Assembly: GCA_914767715.1 (NCBI GenBank)
Contig: OU612075.1
Coordinates: forward strand, 2,912,001 to 2,976,000
From: Membranipora membranacea
Taxonomy: Eukaryota > Bryozoa > Gymnolaemata > Cheilostomatida > Membraniporidae
Reading direction: 5' to 3'
DNA: 64,000 bases
The notes beneath the pieces were generated by a model, which worked only from the letters and a program-made list of their open reading frames with translations, ran no database searches and was not told where the DNA came from. Position 1 is the stretch's first letter. Each line of letters begins with the position of its first letter. The position numbers and the translations under genes were made by a program. Positions 13,614 through 25,700 of this stretch are shown here, in pieces.

Positions 13614-16600
13614 ATGATGGCGGATGAGAAATCAAGCTTATTACATTCTGGCAGTCAGAGGGTTGTCTTTGCGAGAAAGCTGATATTACTAACTGGTGGG
13701 AATTCTGGTATCGGACTTCAGGCGTGTAAAGTTCTGTGTTCTAAAGGTCACAAGGTCATCACAACAGTCAGGTCTGAAGAGAAAGGTCAGCATTGCTTGA
13801 GGTGAGTCTGTACTTCCAATATCTGAGAAAAATACCATATGTTAGCCGATATGTATATAGCTTTTTTTCAATCATGTCACCAAACTTGTCATAGTTGATA
13901 GTATTTTTGCTATAACATTAATAGATTGCGTTAGTTGGCTTGAGCCGAGATAATTTTAGATAGTATTGGAGTGACTTAATGGCAGCAAGCACCATGTTTC
14001 TCTAGCTCTTGAGGGAGTGTATGATGAAATTAGATTGAGTAGATGTCAGCTAGCCATAAATTCCCGAGTTCAAGCCTGCGTAAATGACCATCTTTTCTCT
14101 TACGATTACTTCCGATAGGATAGGGTATCTTAAATCGATATTACATACAATATTTTCATTGCAGAGAGGTGAGGCATATATACCCACAGGCAGATATACA
14201 CTACATGTTGTGTGAGCTTGCTGATCCTAACTCTATCAAACAGTTTGTGGACAAGTTCAGATCAACCTGGTCAGTTAAATTCACATTTAGCAAAATCCCA
14301 CTGCACAAAGCTACCTTCATACTCAAATATATGATATGATGTTTATGTTTGTCCAATTTTTGTCACTCCAGTCGGTGGTATCGCAGGATTGCCAAAGTGT
14401 TGCTGTGACTCTTACAACATTCTGCTGCTAAAAGACAGGAATGAAACGATCAAAATTTTGGCAGCGAGAAAAGAAGATGAGTTTTAAAGTCATGATCAAT
14501 TTTTCTTTATATAGCCTCACAAAATGTTCAAATATTTTTTATTCGTATTATTGTTACAATACTCTCTATATTTTCTAGGCTGACCGATGGGGAAATGTTA
14601 GATGTTTTAGTAAACAATGCTGGAGTATCCCCTCCTAACTCACCTGAGAGGACAATGAATCCATACGATGAACAACGGGAGATCTCCATGTCAGTAAACT
14701 GTATCGCTCCTATTCTACTAACAGACCTACTACTACATGATCTAAAACAGACCGTCCGTAAGAAGGTGAGGATTATTTAGAAACCATCATCTTGAGGTCT
14801 TGACAAAAGTTTGTTAAATCAAGTGCAGCTAAGTTAGCTGCACTTGATTTAACAAATGTATTGATCTAAATGTACCTCCTGGTAAAGGAAAGCACTGCAC
14901 TATGCCTATATTCACGTCTGTCTGAGTCTTGAATATGATTTGTCCCACTTAGAGTCATTCATGTATAGCTATGCTCTGCTTGGTGTAAAAAAATCATTCA
15001 AATTCGAAACTTGGTTGATGTTTGAAGAATACCCTGGAGGAGTTATGTACTCACAGTAGTGAAGTTACCTTTCTACCATCTACCTATACTCATTACTCCC
15101 ATTTAAGTTTGTGAAAATTCGGGCTAGCAAGCTTTGACCCAACTTAGCCTGGGCAGGCTGTCGTGTCGGGGGTGGGGAGGGGAACCCACCCATCCCCGAC
15201 ACGACAGCCTGCCCAGGCTAGACCCAACGCCAGTTAGTATTTAATCCATAATTAAGTTTATTTTATCTGCAGGGAGAGGCCAGAGTTGTTATGGTGAATA
15301 GTGGTATTATTCTACAGGATATATTCCTACCTTACTACACACATCCGGAGGATCCTATGCTAACTAAACCTGGAGCTTATATCCACGGTGGACAAGCATA
15401 CAAAAACTCCAAAGTATTCATATTTCTGTAATTGCCCTGAGGCAATGCATTCAATAGATATGGCAAAGAGTAACTGCACAGTCATGCTTGATTCCAGTAT
15501 ATTGTCCGGGAATAATGTCTATAGTCTCTGATATTGTTTTGAGTGAACATGCGGATTAGGAGTTGTCCACTTAATAATCATAGCAGGATAACTCCTATAG
15601 TTGTGAGTTAAAACCTGGAGGGCTGTCATCAGGGAGTGTAATCTAACTTCAAATCCAGAGTGAATTTTACAACTTTTAAATGACTGAGAAAATGATGATA
15701 GACCTGTCCATCTTTATAAACGCCTCGACTTGTTTAAGCTAACACCTGTGGCTTTTAACATTTTAGGCTGCACTTATGATGTGTACATTAGCAATGGCTG
15801 ATGAGTTGAGCGGCTCTGGAGTGACGATTAACTCTCTCTGTCCTGGTGAAGTCTTTAGCACAAATATCTCTAGGCATCTCACATCATGTGAAAGGTAGGT
15901 TTCCCTTTCTGGGATTAAATTTAGCCCCTCAAAAAATCTAAATATTCAATTTAAAAAAGGAAAATCTAAAAACAGCAAAGCTTGCTCTAATCATTTTAGT
16001 AGAGGTTTTGCTGTTTTTGATCCATGATATAAAAATATCTATTTATTATAGAAATATGGGGGGGGGGGGGAGAGGGACTCTAGTTAATCACCTACTGTTG
16101 GTTTATTGTTTGCAGATAATAACTAAATAAAAATGAAATGTCTTTGTCTCTAGTATGTTGGGGGAACCAAGAGTTTGCTAGTAGAAGACATCCTTCCATT
16201 GCCAACTGACTCTATTGTTTAGTTTTCTCTCATGTTGTTCAAGAGTTACTCAATTGTAGTCAGATGTGTGAGGGTAAAGAATATGCTGTCTCTTTTCCCA
16301 GGTGTTTCTTCAGATGTATGTTCGGATGCTTTTTGCGGTGCTGCATGCAACCGCAAGACATTCACCAGGGCGGCGGCCATGTTGTAGCACTCACTGTTGG
16401 GGAAAAAGGCGAAAGTCATGGACTGTTTTTTGTTAAAGGAGATATGAAACAACCTTCGCCTCAATGCATGGACAAAAAAAATCAAATAAATATGTTGAAA
16501 GTTATCAGAGATTATACACAAGACCAACGGTCTTGATGTTTATCTTTGTTGACATTTTTTAGTAAATTATTCAATAATTTTAAGGATTTTGAAAGATGAG

Positions 16601-16699
16601 ATATTATTTATTGCGAAAAAGTATGAACTGGATTATAATCATTTTGTTCCTCTTTACATCGTGTTGGCAGCACCCTGTGTGGCAGCAAGTAAGGATTGA
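13614..16699 (+). CDS. Short-chain dehydrogenase/reductase (SDR)
   Basis: Six exons: 13614-13801, 14165-14269, 14579-14765, 15273-15413, 15767-15894, 16585-16699. All phases agree; 287 residues, the usual size for classical SDRs. The Rossmann dinucleotide motif TGGNSGIG is at residues 27-34, followed by an NNAG motif at 110-113. The catalytic set is Ser170 in VNSG, Tyr203 and Lys207 in YKNSK, then the family's NSLCPG loop near 225-230. The N-terminus has no signal peptide. Overall it resembles the retinol-dehydrogenase/WWOX-like branch, which oxidises or reduces lipid or retinoid substrates with NAD(P); the exact substrate cannot be read. ATG is doubled at 13614 and 13617. The 3' end is less certain: GTAAGG at 16689 could act as a donor and extend the protein. 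The stop lies only 100 bp before the next gene's ATG. Confidence 0.88.
14810..14856. repeat. Perfect 23-bp-arm hairpin in SDR intron
   Basis: Two 23-bp arms, tttgttaaatcaagtgcag... and its exact reverse complement, separated by one base. No coding. Possibly a small foldback element, or a very recent inverted duplication. Confidence 0.8.
15144..15220. mobile_element. 77-bp foldback element with 8-bp target duplication
   Basis: Long near-perfect hairpin with ends TTAGCCTGGGCAGG and CCTGCCCAGGCTA. It is flanked by the direct repeat gacccaac at 15136-15143 and 15221-15228. An 8-bp duplication is typical of hAT-type transposition. A relative with the same TAGCCTG ends is at 32109-32185. Sits in the SDR intron between exons 3 and 4. 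Confidence 0.75.
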
Positions 16700-16798
16700 A
16701 GTCTAGTTTGAATCATCAAAATATTTACTATCTCACAGCTTGTGTTTGCAATCGCAATCAGTTAACCCTTTTGGAGAGGCAAAAAGTGTTATACTAAG

Positions 16799-19700
16799 AT
16801 GATTACCAAAATAGATCCAAAGCAGAGACTTTGCTTAGTCATATTACTGGTATATCTGCCTTCAATGGTTGTCTCACAAGCCACACCTGATGAAGGTAGG
16901 TGTTTAACATCCCCACTCACTCAAACATGAACATGGACTTAAGTAAATCCAAGTGCTCGGTTTGTCAGGATATTGAAATGTAGCAACGTAAAGTCCCTGT
17001 TAAAACCTAATTTGCACTGAGTAGCCTTCCTGCTTTGAATGATTCTCCTCACTTTGATTCCATTGGTTACATGTAGTTCGCTGGTGGTGAGTAAGCACCA
17101 CAGTCTGAACAGACACCATAGGCCAGTAATTGAGGATTTAGTACTCTAACTATCTACGGTTTTTGTCCTGTTGTGACTGAACTCCCCACTCTAGTCTATG
17201 TCGGTTGACGTGAGATTCAGAAAATATGAGTGTTTTTTAATTGCCACGCTCCTTATTGTCTCATAATCGAGATAATTCCCAGAGACACCAGAGCAATCAA
17301 CACTAATGTATTAGAGTTCATTGTAAGTTTGCTTATTCTAGAGGTGAAGCTTCCTCCAGTACCATTTAGCCTGAGGTGTGAGGATGTCAATGGCACTCAG
17401 GGGTGGTTTCCCGTCGGCACCGACCATGATGGACAGAAGAAGATAGGGCTATGTTACTTTGAGCCTCCTGAGCTTGAGGGCAATGATACATTTGGCTGGA
17501 AGGAGGCTCAAGAATACTGTGAGGAGCTGAACGTTCCAGAAGGTACCCCCAAAGCCGACTTACCTAAAATGATATACGATGACTTCATCGGTGAGTTCAT
17601 GAAAATATTACTCCAAAAACATAGCTAATAACATAGGAAGCAGAGCTATACTCTGGGAACCCTGGCTAACTTATTATAGGCTGGCATCATATCAATGCAC
17701 TTTGAGAATTATCAAGATGAATTGCCTTGGCAAAATGTGAAAGGTGGTGATCAGGTTTTTTTAAATTTTTTTAAGTGGCTATCGCTAGTATTTATGGTGA
17801 CATCAAAAAGTTAGTCTTGTCAGTAATAGTGATTTGGGTAGCTTTGTATATATTCGCATGCAGGAAACTAAACCCTCCCTCCCTGTTAATGTAGAGGACA
17901 AACTGTTCTGTGCTCTGACACTCAAAGCTTCGGACACCAATATCTCGAGGAATCTACCAAAACACTATAAGTATGTCCCCGGCTGGTATTAACCAAGAAG
18001 AGATTTTAATTTAATTACAGAATCCCTGCTTCCACTAACAGTCAAACCGGGGATGGAGAATAGTACTGGTATGCTCACCATACCGTTAGCGGCTTACGGA
18101 CATAGAACAGACCTCGGCAGGCTGAGATTTAAGTGGCTCAATCCAGAAAAAAATGATGCACCAGAGTTTTACAACTTGGAGAAATGGTTCAGCAATGGAG
18201 GGTATGCCGTTATCAATTTTCCCTTAATGCATTTTCTCCTTGAGCTTCTTAGAAAATGAACATATCAGTCTAATAGGATTAATCTTATCTAACCGGAAAT
18301 TCCAGCAAATCGCTATGGGAGGTTCTCATTAACTTACCCAACAGATCGCATCTCATCACATTATTGTTAACCTCAGGTAGTTCATAGCACAAGTCTCGTT
18401 CTGAAGCACTGGTAACAACTCTCTGATTGTTATTTAAGGAACTTCTCCAGCTTCGATGAAGGCATAGATAGAATTGAGGAATACAGAGGTTATCTACAGA
18501 TAGATCTCGCTGAAGTCGGGCCAGAATACAAGCCAGAGATACATGCTTACAAATACTACAATGAGAGGACCACCAGTAAGATTTCCTCTTATCAGATCTA
18601 AATCTAAAATGATTAATGCTTTATCAATACATAGCATTCCCTTATCAAAAACTCGGCTGTGATTGATTGTGGAATGACACTACCAGCAATCCACGGCCAC
18701 CCAGGCAGAGTTTGAGCGCATATACCACAGACAAATCTGCAGTATTTTTTTCTATGGATTGAATTATGATCATTTCGAACTTGGTGAGAGATCTGAGCAA
18801 GTTATCTCAATATTTGCAACACTAGTCAACCAATAGCCTGGCCAATCATTGCAACCCTCAAGCAAACATTCCTCAGTTTATCCATAGACATTGATACACA
18901 GAAGCCTAATCAGTATTTGCGGTTTTTGTTATTACTGGTTAACCACAATCAGTGGTAGGGATAGCCTGTTATCTCAATGAATTTCAGGGTCAAGAAAAAA
19001 ATCCTGTTACACCCAGATACTAGTAAGGATGGTGGGTTAGCTAGCCCATCTAATTCATTCTTGAAAGAAACCCGACCACTGATTTTGTATATACAGGCGA
19101 TCGGCGAATGCGGGACGACTCCCAAGATCGGTCTAGGTTTCTATTGGCTCTATTTCTATGGTTTTATTACATTTCAGCACCTCCACCAACGACTACCACA
19201 CCGACGACTACCACTCCTCGTCCTAAAACTAAAACTATCGAGGAGATCGTAGTCAGTATAATTGCAAAATATATTAACTACACAACCACTACCCCTACAA
19301 CTACAACGCGAGATCCGAACGATACAGCTCCGGTGAGTGAACCCAGTGAATCAGTTACTGCGGCTGTTTGTGTGAATGCAGGCCCGTAGCTCTGCCTCCC
19401 CTAGAGTTCTTTATGGAGTGGCCTCAAAATGCTATAATTAAATATGCCATGTCCATGTCATGTTAAAACGCTTTAGAGACTGGGGACAGGGAACCCGGGA
19501 TGATGTTACAATACCCAACCTTGTGTTATTTTACACCCTCAAGGATTTTTGTCTCCCCTACCAATTTTCCTAAACTACCGTCCTGGAACGTGATGATGTC
19601 ACTATATAATCAGCGACTTATTGGCTAAGATCAGCAAAGTGTCACTGTCAATGTGTGACTAGTGACTGCCTCAGTTGATGGCAGCTTGCTTCACACTCTA

Positions 19701-22700
19701 AGAGGTCTTTATAGCGCTTCAATTAAGACCTCGGCATCAGAGTCTAAATGTCATCCGATCTATCGGCTTGCTAGAATAAATCGTTTTTATGGTGAAAAGC
19801 GAATATTGACAAGGAAAGTTTCATAAGCATCACTTGATTTTTCAGAGTATAACAAACAATGTGAAGGGGTTGTGTAGTCACCTCTCTTCCTGCTCTTAAT
19901 TGGTAGGATTCTGTCTATGTTAAATGAGATTGTCATAATAACATGAGGTAATAGTCGACACACCATTAATAATATTTCTATTTTTGTTTAGACACCGCCA
20001 CCCACAACTACAACAACTACACCCACAACTACCACCACAACACCAACCACAACAACCACACCTACCACAACACCAACAACAACACCTCCGACCACGACAC
20101 CACCCCCACCAGAACCGTTCCCTAATATCACACTGGTTCTTTGTGTCAAGTTTATAGAGAAGGAAAGTGTGTGTCCAGAGAAACAACTTTATTCTCCCTT
20201 CTATGTGAGTGTGTGCAACAGAAACTATTCTTGTTTAAGGTTGACCTGTCCAACTGTGGGACTCCCACAACAAAGCTTGGCAACTCTTACAAACGAGCTC
20301 ACTAGAAGAGAGTTGTCCCCTCATTAAAATCGGGAGAAAACTCTCCTAAAATCATGGAAATGAGTTGACAACCTTTGACTTTTTCCCTCACCCCCCCCCC
20401 TCAAAAACAAAGTTGGTCATGATAGGCTAAAATTGGGTATAACCCTAACCCTACACATATGTATAAAGTATTAATATGTTTGATGTCAGGTTGATTGTAA
20501 ATATTAATCACGAGAATGAACATGAAAAATATATTAATATGATGGGTGAATTTTAAATTTCTGAACTTCACGTCCAATTTCCAGAACCAATTATGCCCTA
20601 ATTTTGTTTTGACATGGATGTTAGTTGGCAGAGAGAAAATTTGGCAACATGCGTATCAGCTAAAACCTTTTTTAACAGATACTGTCCCAGATTGATCCAG
20701 ACATTGTGATTGTGTCATTTTCACGTTCACATTGACTTGGATAGCTATCTGGGATCACTCTGCGCATGTGCGAACTGTTGAGGCATACGTTTGTCTCTGC
20801 AGCACTGGGTTTGAACTAATTCACCTAGTCTGAGTACCCAATAAAAACAATAGAAACCCATAATTTAGAAATATTAGGGCCTACATTGAACACTGGCTTT
20901 GAGATCTCATAACCTTGAACACTGAGAGTTGCCTTTATTGATGGAAGGCAGCGCCACCACCACTGTGCTGCAGAGATAGACTATGCCACAAGGCTATCCT
21001 ACAAGCAGAGTGATCTGGGATAGCCGTCTGGGACAATTTGCACCAGCCATTATACTTCAAGAGCTGGAAATGAGATTTTGTGATGTTCATTTATGGATCT
21101 TCCATCCTTACGTTTATATTACTTTTGCATATGAATACCACTTACATCCCTCTTGCATTCTTTGGTTTGCTGATACTACTTCAACCCATTACATATCAGT
21201 TTTAAAGTGTCTCAATGGCTCACATAGTATATTATTCCTTATTTCAGTATAACCAGCATCACGCAACCACTAAAGGATTGAAGACGACAGCGACTGTATA
21301 TTATCCGAAAACCCTAAAAATCAGTGACTTCTTATATCCCGAGTACCGAGCTTTAGACAACCACAGTGCGGAGTATAACTCTACCAACCCCAGGGGAACA
21401 ATAGATGGTTAGAGCCTTTATATTTTCTTAATCATTTGTCTTCCATTGAGGTACGGGGCAATATTGTGTTACTGCTGCAGATACCAATTCTTATTATAAA
21501 CTCAATATGAATATGAATATTGCACTTTCACGCAATTCACGATGAAATGCCTGTTCGGGTGGGTCGCCTCCGATGCTCAATAATTGACTGCCATCTATCT
21601 GCCTATTACTCTGACTCCGTCTTATACAAGGACAAACTACCAATACTTTACTAATACTAATAATAATAAGTTATTTACTAATCCTAATACTAACACAAAT
21701 AATTTAACACTAATACTAACGCTTTGTTAGTCAAGCCGGGTAACATTGTGGAACTATTAAGTTACACGGACATTCAAAGTTTTACCTTTACCAGTGCCAC
21801 AATGTATAGCTTGTATTCTCTCATATTTTACAAGAAATAGAAGGGCTGGAGGCAACTCTGGTTTACCCTTTTGATCTGGTGAATTATGAGTGTGCATCGC
21901 ATTTCGAGATCGTGGAACCGACAAAGCAAATAAGTGGGAGAGGCACAACTACAACAGCAGCTGCTACCAGGAGGCTACTAACCAAGTGAGTTATCATTCT
22001 GTGGTACATTCTGTGCAGGTGCAGCCGTGTGGCATGAGGTGAAGTCTTAAAACTAGAGGGTCGGAATTTTCAAACCATATGATGGTGGTCAGGATGGCTT
22101 GCATGATAGGTTCATAGTGTTATATTCATACATATAGTAGAGTTTGAACTACACTTTTGAGTTTGAGTCCCATAGCGGAGCATTCAATATTGATTGTTCC
22201 ATTCAAACCCTTAGCACCCTCGGGTGTGTATACCTTTTAGAACATAGATATACAGATATACTCCACTTTTTCAATCCTTTGGGTACCACTAGGTCCTAAA
22301 TAATTAAGTGGCTTGTTTGGCACCTATTATAAATGAAGTTGTGTTATCATATTTTCCCTATCACTGTCCCTTGGGTGATTGTAATTAAATATGCTGGGCA
22401 GGATTATATATTATTATTCATTTGCCAGGGGATAGCGCGAACGCAGTCCCCCACTACCAAAAATTACGCACCCGAGTTACCCACATTTGGGGCAATCGCA
22501 AGCGCCAGCCAAACCGAAGTGCAATGGTAAGGCCTCTTGCCCAACCTGTTTTAATACAATCATCTTAGGACTGTTGATGGAAAATATGATAACACAACTT
22601 CATCTTTGCAATAAGTGATGAACATATCAATTCAATGATATAAGATTTTAAGTTTGAAACATATTGTTTGTTGGGCATGGCAAGTTTTTTCTTTCTCCTA

Positions 22701-25700
22701 GCCATGTTACTGAGCTGTCTGGATTCCTAAAAGTGCTTGTATTTCCATGATGTCTGTTATAAAAATCCATGCCCTAATATATTGATATATATATATATAC
22801 GTATATGACAAACTGTTCTTGTAGATCTGCTGTTTGCCACACAAATCTGTCACTAACAGACAGCATTCGTAAGAAGTTTTGTACGCCGATAAACATATGT
22901 GTATTAGAGCCGTGCCTTAACGACGGAGAATGTACTTATCTGGAAGATAAGAGATTCGAATGTAAATGTAAAGTACCCAACTTTGGGGACAGGTAGGACA
23001 CGTTCTACATATTATCCAGTTGCTGTTTGCTAAGAAACAGAAGATTGGGCTGCCCCGAAAGAGGGACGCAAGGTGCCCTAATCCTCATACTGAGAATGTG
23101 ATACATTCTAGAAAACTAGAATGCATCCTAGAGGTGAGGCCATAGAGGACCTCCTAATCATAAGTGTGCAGCAAGCTGCCAAAACTGAACTGGTACTAAT
23201 CGGCCATTGGCAGTGACACTTTGATCTTAGCCAATAGGCCGAGAAGCGATCCAGTTGCCTTTGGTTATTTATATCAATAGCAAGCATATAGGTGTACATA
23301 CTGACAAGAAGTATTTAAAAAAAAATTCAAACAAATGGCGGCCTTCTGACGAGGTTTCCTTTATATTCAGTCCATGCCATTTTAACATATATAAAGAGTT
23401 TAGGAGTTATGTCTCCTCTCCTGTTTCCTCCTTGGTATAGACAAGGAGTGAGACCAAGTTTGATCCATTTGTATTGCCTGAGATTGAGTCACACTGCAGG
23501 AGGGGAGCGACTCCTAATGTAGGCAAATGGATCAAACTTCATCCTGCATCATCTACCAAGGAGTAATTCTAGCTACCGTTTGGTTTAGAGTTTAGTATAG
23601 CTAGAGTTAATATAGTCCATGGGTTACTAAATGCTAGCTAAGATTTTAATTTTGGTAGCTGAGGTCAGAGCGTGAAGTTTAGAGTTTTATTTTAGAGTGA
23701 GCTATTTTTACCACTTGCAAACTTTTCTTTTCGCGAATACTTTACTCCTGTAGGATTATGAGGCACGCCCATTACTTTGTCTGGGATTGATTGATTGTCC
23801 GGGTACATGACAAAAAATATCCCGGACGCAAATTGTATTGCTGCTGAGCCCTGGATCAAGTTTAATATTTTTGCCAGTGTTGGAGTTGCCCCCTCTACTA
23901 CCACACAAAACTCAAAAAGTCTTTTTACCTTTGGCGTTTCAGTTGAGGGGTATGGGGCATTTAAATGACACTGGATCTGGAACATAGACATAATAATAAT
24001 TATTATGTCTATGCACTGGAAAGAGTAAAATGCATAAACTGCCCTATTGTGATGTCTCTCCCTATCCCCCTATTCTTTGTTCACTTCTTGTGGCATAGAA
24101 GCCGATTAACTCAAATATTCCGAGTATTGTGAAAACAATTAAAACATGTAGTTTGGAAATATTTTGGCTTCAGTGGAACACTCATTTCGATATCTCTTAT
24201 AATCTTGTCTTTCCTGATGGAAGGCAGCGCCACGATCGCTGTTCTGCAGGATAGTCTATGTCATAATATTTTCCTGCAGAATGAAATTAGAGAGCTCCTT
24301 TTTATTGTAGATGTGAGTATACAAAGTGCAATTATAATAAAAACACAGAGAGAGTGGGAGTTGATTGGACAGTTATCCCCAATATGGCCTCAGAGTTACA
24401 ACGTGGTCAATACTGCGTACATGGAGTTTGTACGGGGGACCGCGCACAGCCCTGTGAGTGTACAGCATCTGGAGGTATGGTACTCATACTTTTAGTAACT
24501 AGTTATTTAGCGCAACAGACATGGCTTGTTGTCAGAGAAGGTAACAAAGGATATGAATGTTATAATCGATAATGTCGTGTTGAATTTGACCAAGGAGTTG
24601 TCACTAACTCCTTTATTTTGAAGAATTTGTTAGCCGCATAGCAGGGTAGAAGGGGCGTGGCTTGAGATACAACATACAGTGGTGCGCGTACCACTGCACT
24701 ACACACAGGTCTTCAGCTAGATACCATGAGTCAAACGCTGTTTCGAGGCCTTCTCTAGTACAACCTCCTCATGGCCGGCCCCAGCAGCATGAAGCCACCC
24801 CTGTGTGTTGCTGAGCATCTCAATCAATCTCATCGATCCCTCAGTGCATTTTGTAAGTTTCGGGGGTTTGACATAATTGGTGTGTTTACGCTGTTGCGCA
24901 ACCAGGGAGGCTGTCAACTCTTCATTGTTTCAGTGCAACAATCGCCCCATCACTCTCATGCTTATACTCTAAGCCAAACCAGTGCAGGGAGGTTTGCTTT
25001 CCATCAACTCATCGGCGCAAAGTCGCTATCGTCAAGGCATCCGCCCCTCGTGCCACTCGTTCACTACTCAAATTCACCACATTGAGCATAGTACAACTCA
25101 TACACAAGTCAGAGAGTCAATTTCGCTACAGCCAGTGGGCTGACTGTGATTTCCTGTCTCGCTCTGCCTGCCTTTTATGCGAGGGCCAAGCTTTTAATCC
25201 TATGTTTGTAATGCCTTAGATCTAACACAGACTCACTTTGGTTTTTCACCCTGCAGAGATTAAACTACTTTAATTTGAGTATTAAAGGCATAATCTTGCT
25301 TAGCCTTCTACCCCAAGCAGTTTGCTTATCATCATTCGTATCTTGTCAGTTTTCTCTCATGCGCGTATGAGAGATTTTCTTCCCAAGGCACCGTCAATTC
25401 CATCAGTATTAGTGTTTTTTCTTTGTCAGACCAAACAATTAAGTCTGGTCTGATTATGAGAGTAAAGACAACTCCCTATTTTCTATATATATATATTGAC
25501 ACAAATTAATGTAATGTAATTTCAGATGTTTTGATGTTCTTTCATCACAGATTTGATGGTTTCGATGTAGGTATTGTTGCTGCAAAGCTTAGAATAACTG
25601 ACAATACCTCTTGGAGACCTAAATCAAAGCGCAGTCGGTTGTTGCTAAAGTCACAAGGATCTAAAATATATACATCAGTTTGTTCCCTCTGTGGTGGAGG

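Noticed and set aside
17895-17970. Possible extra exon of the EGF membrane protein gene
   Set aside because: It has splice-like borders, but including it breaks the frame (TAG in the next exon). Skipping it joins 17590 to 18021 in perfect phase.
20440-20456. Telomere-like ccctaaccctaa
   Set aside because: Only two units, inside an intron.
22428-22531. Possible exon between the stalk and the first EGF module
   Set aside because: Its inclusion creates a stop with the preceding exon's phase. The direct join 21985 to 22825 is open.
24771-25085. 104-codon frame inside the 2-kb inverted-repeat element
   Set aside because: No resemblance to transposase motifs; composition looks non-coding.
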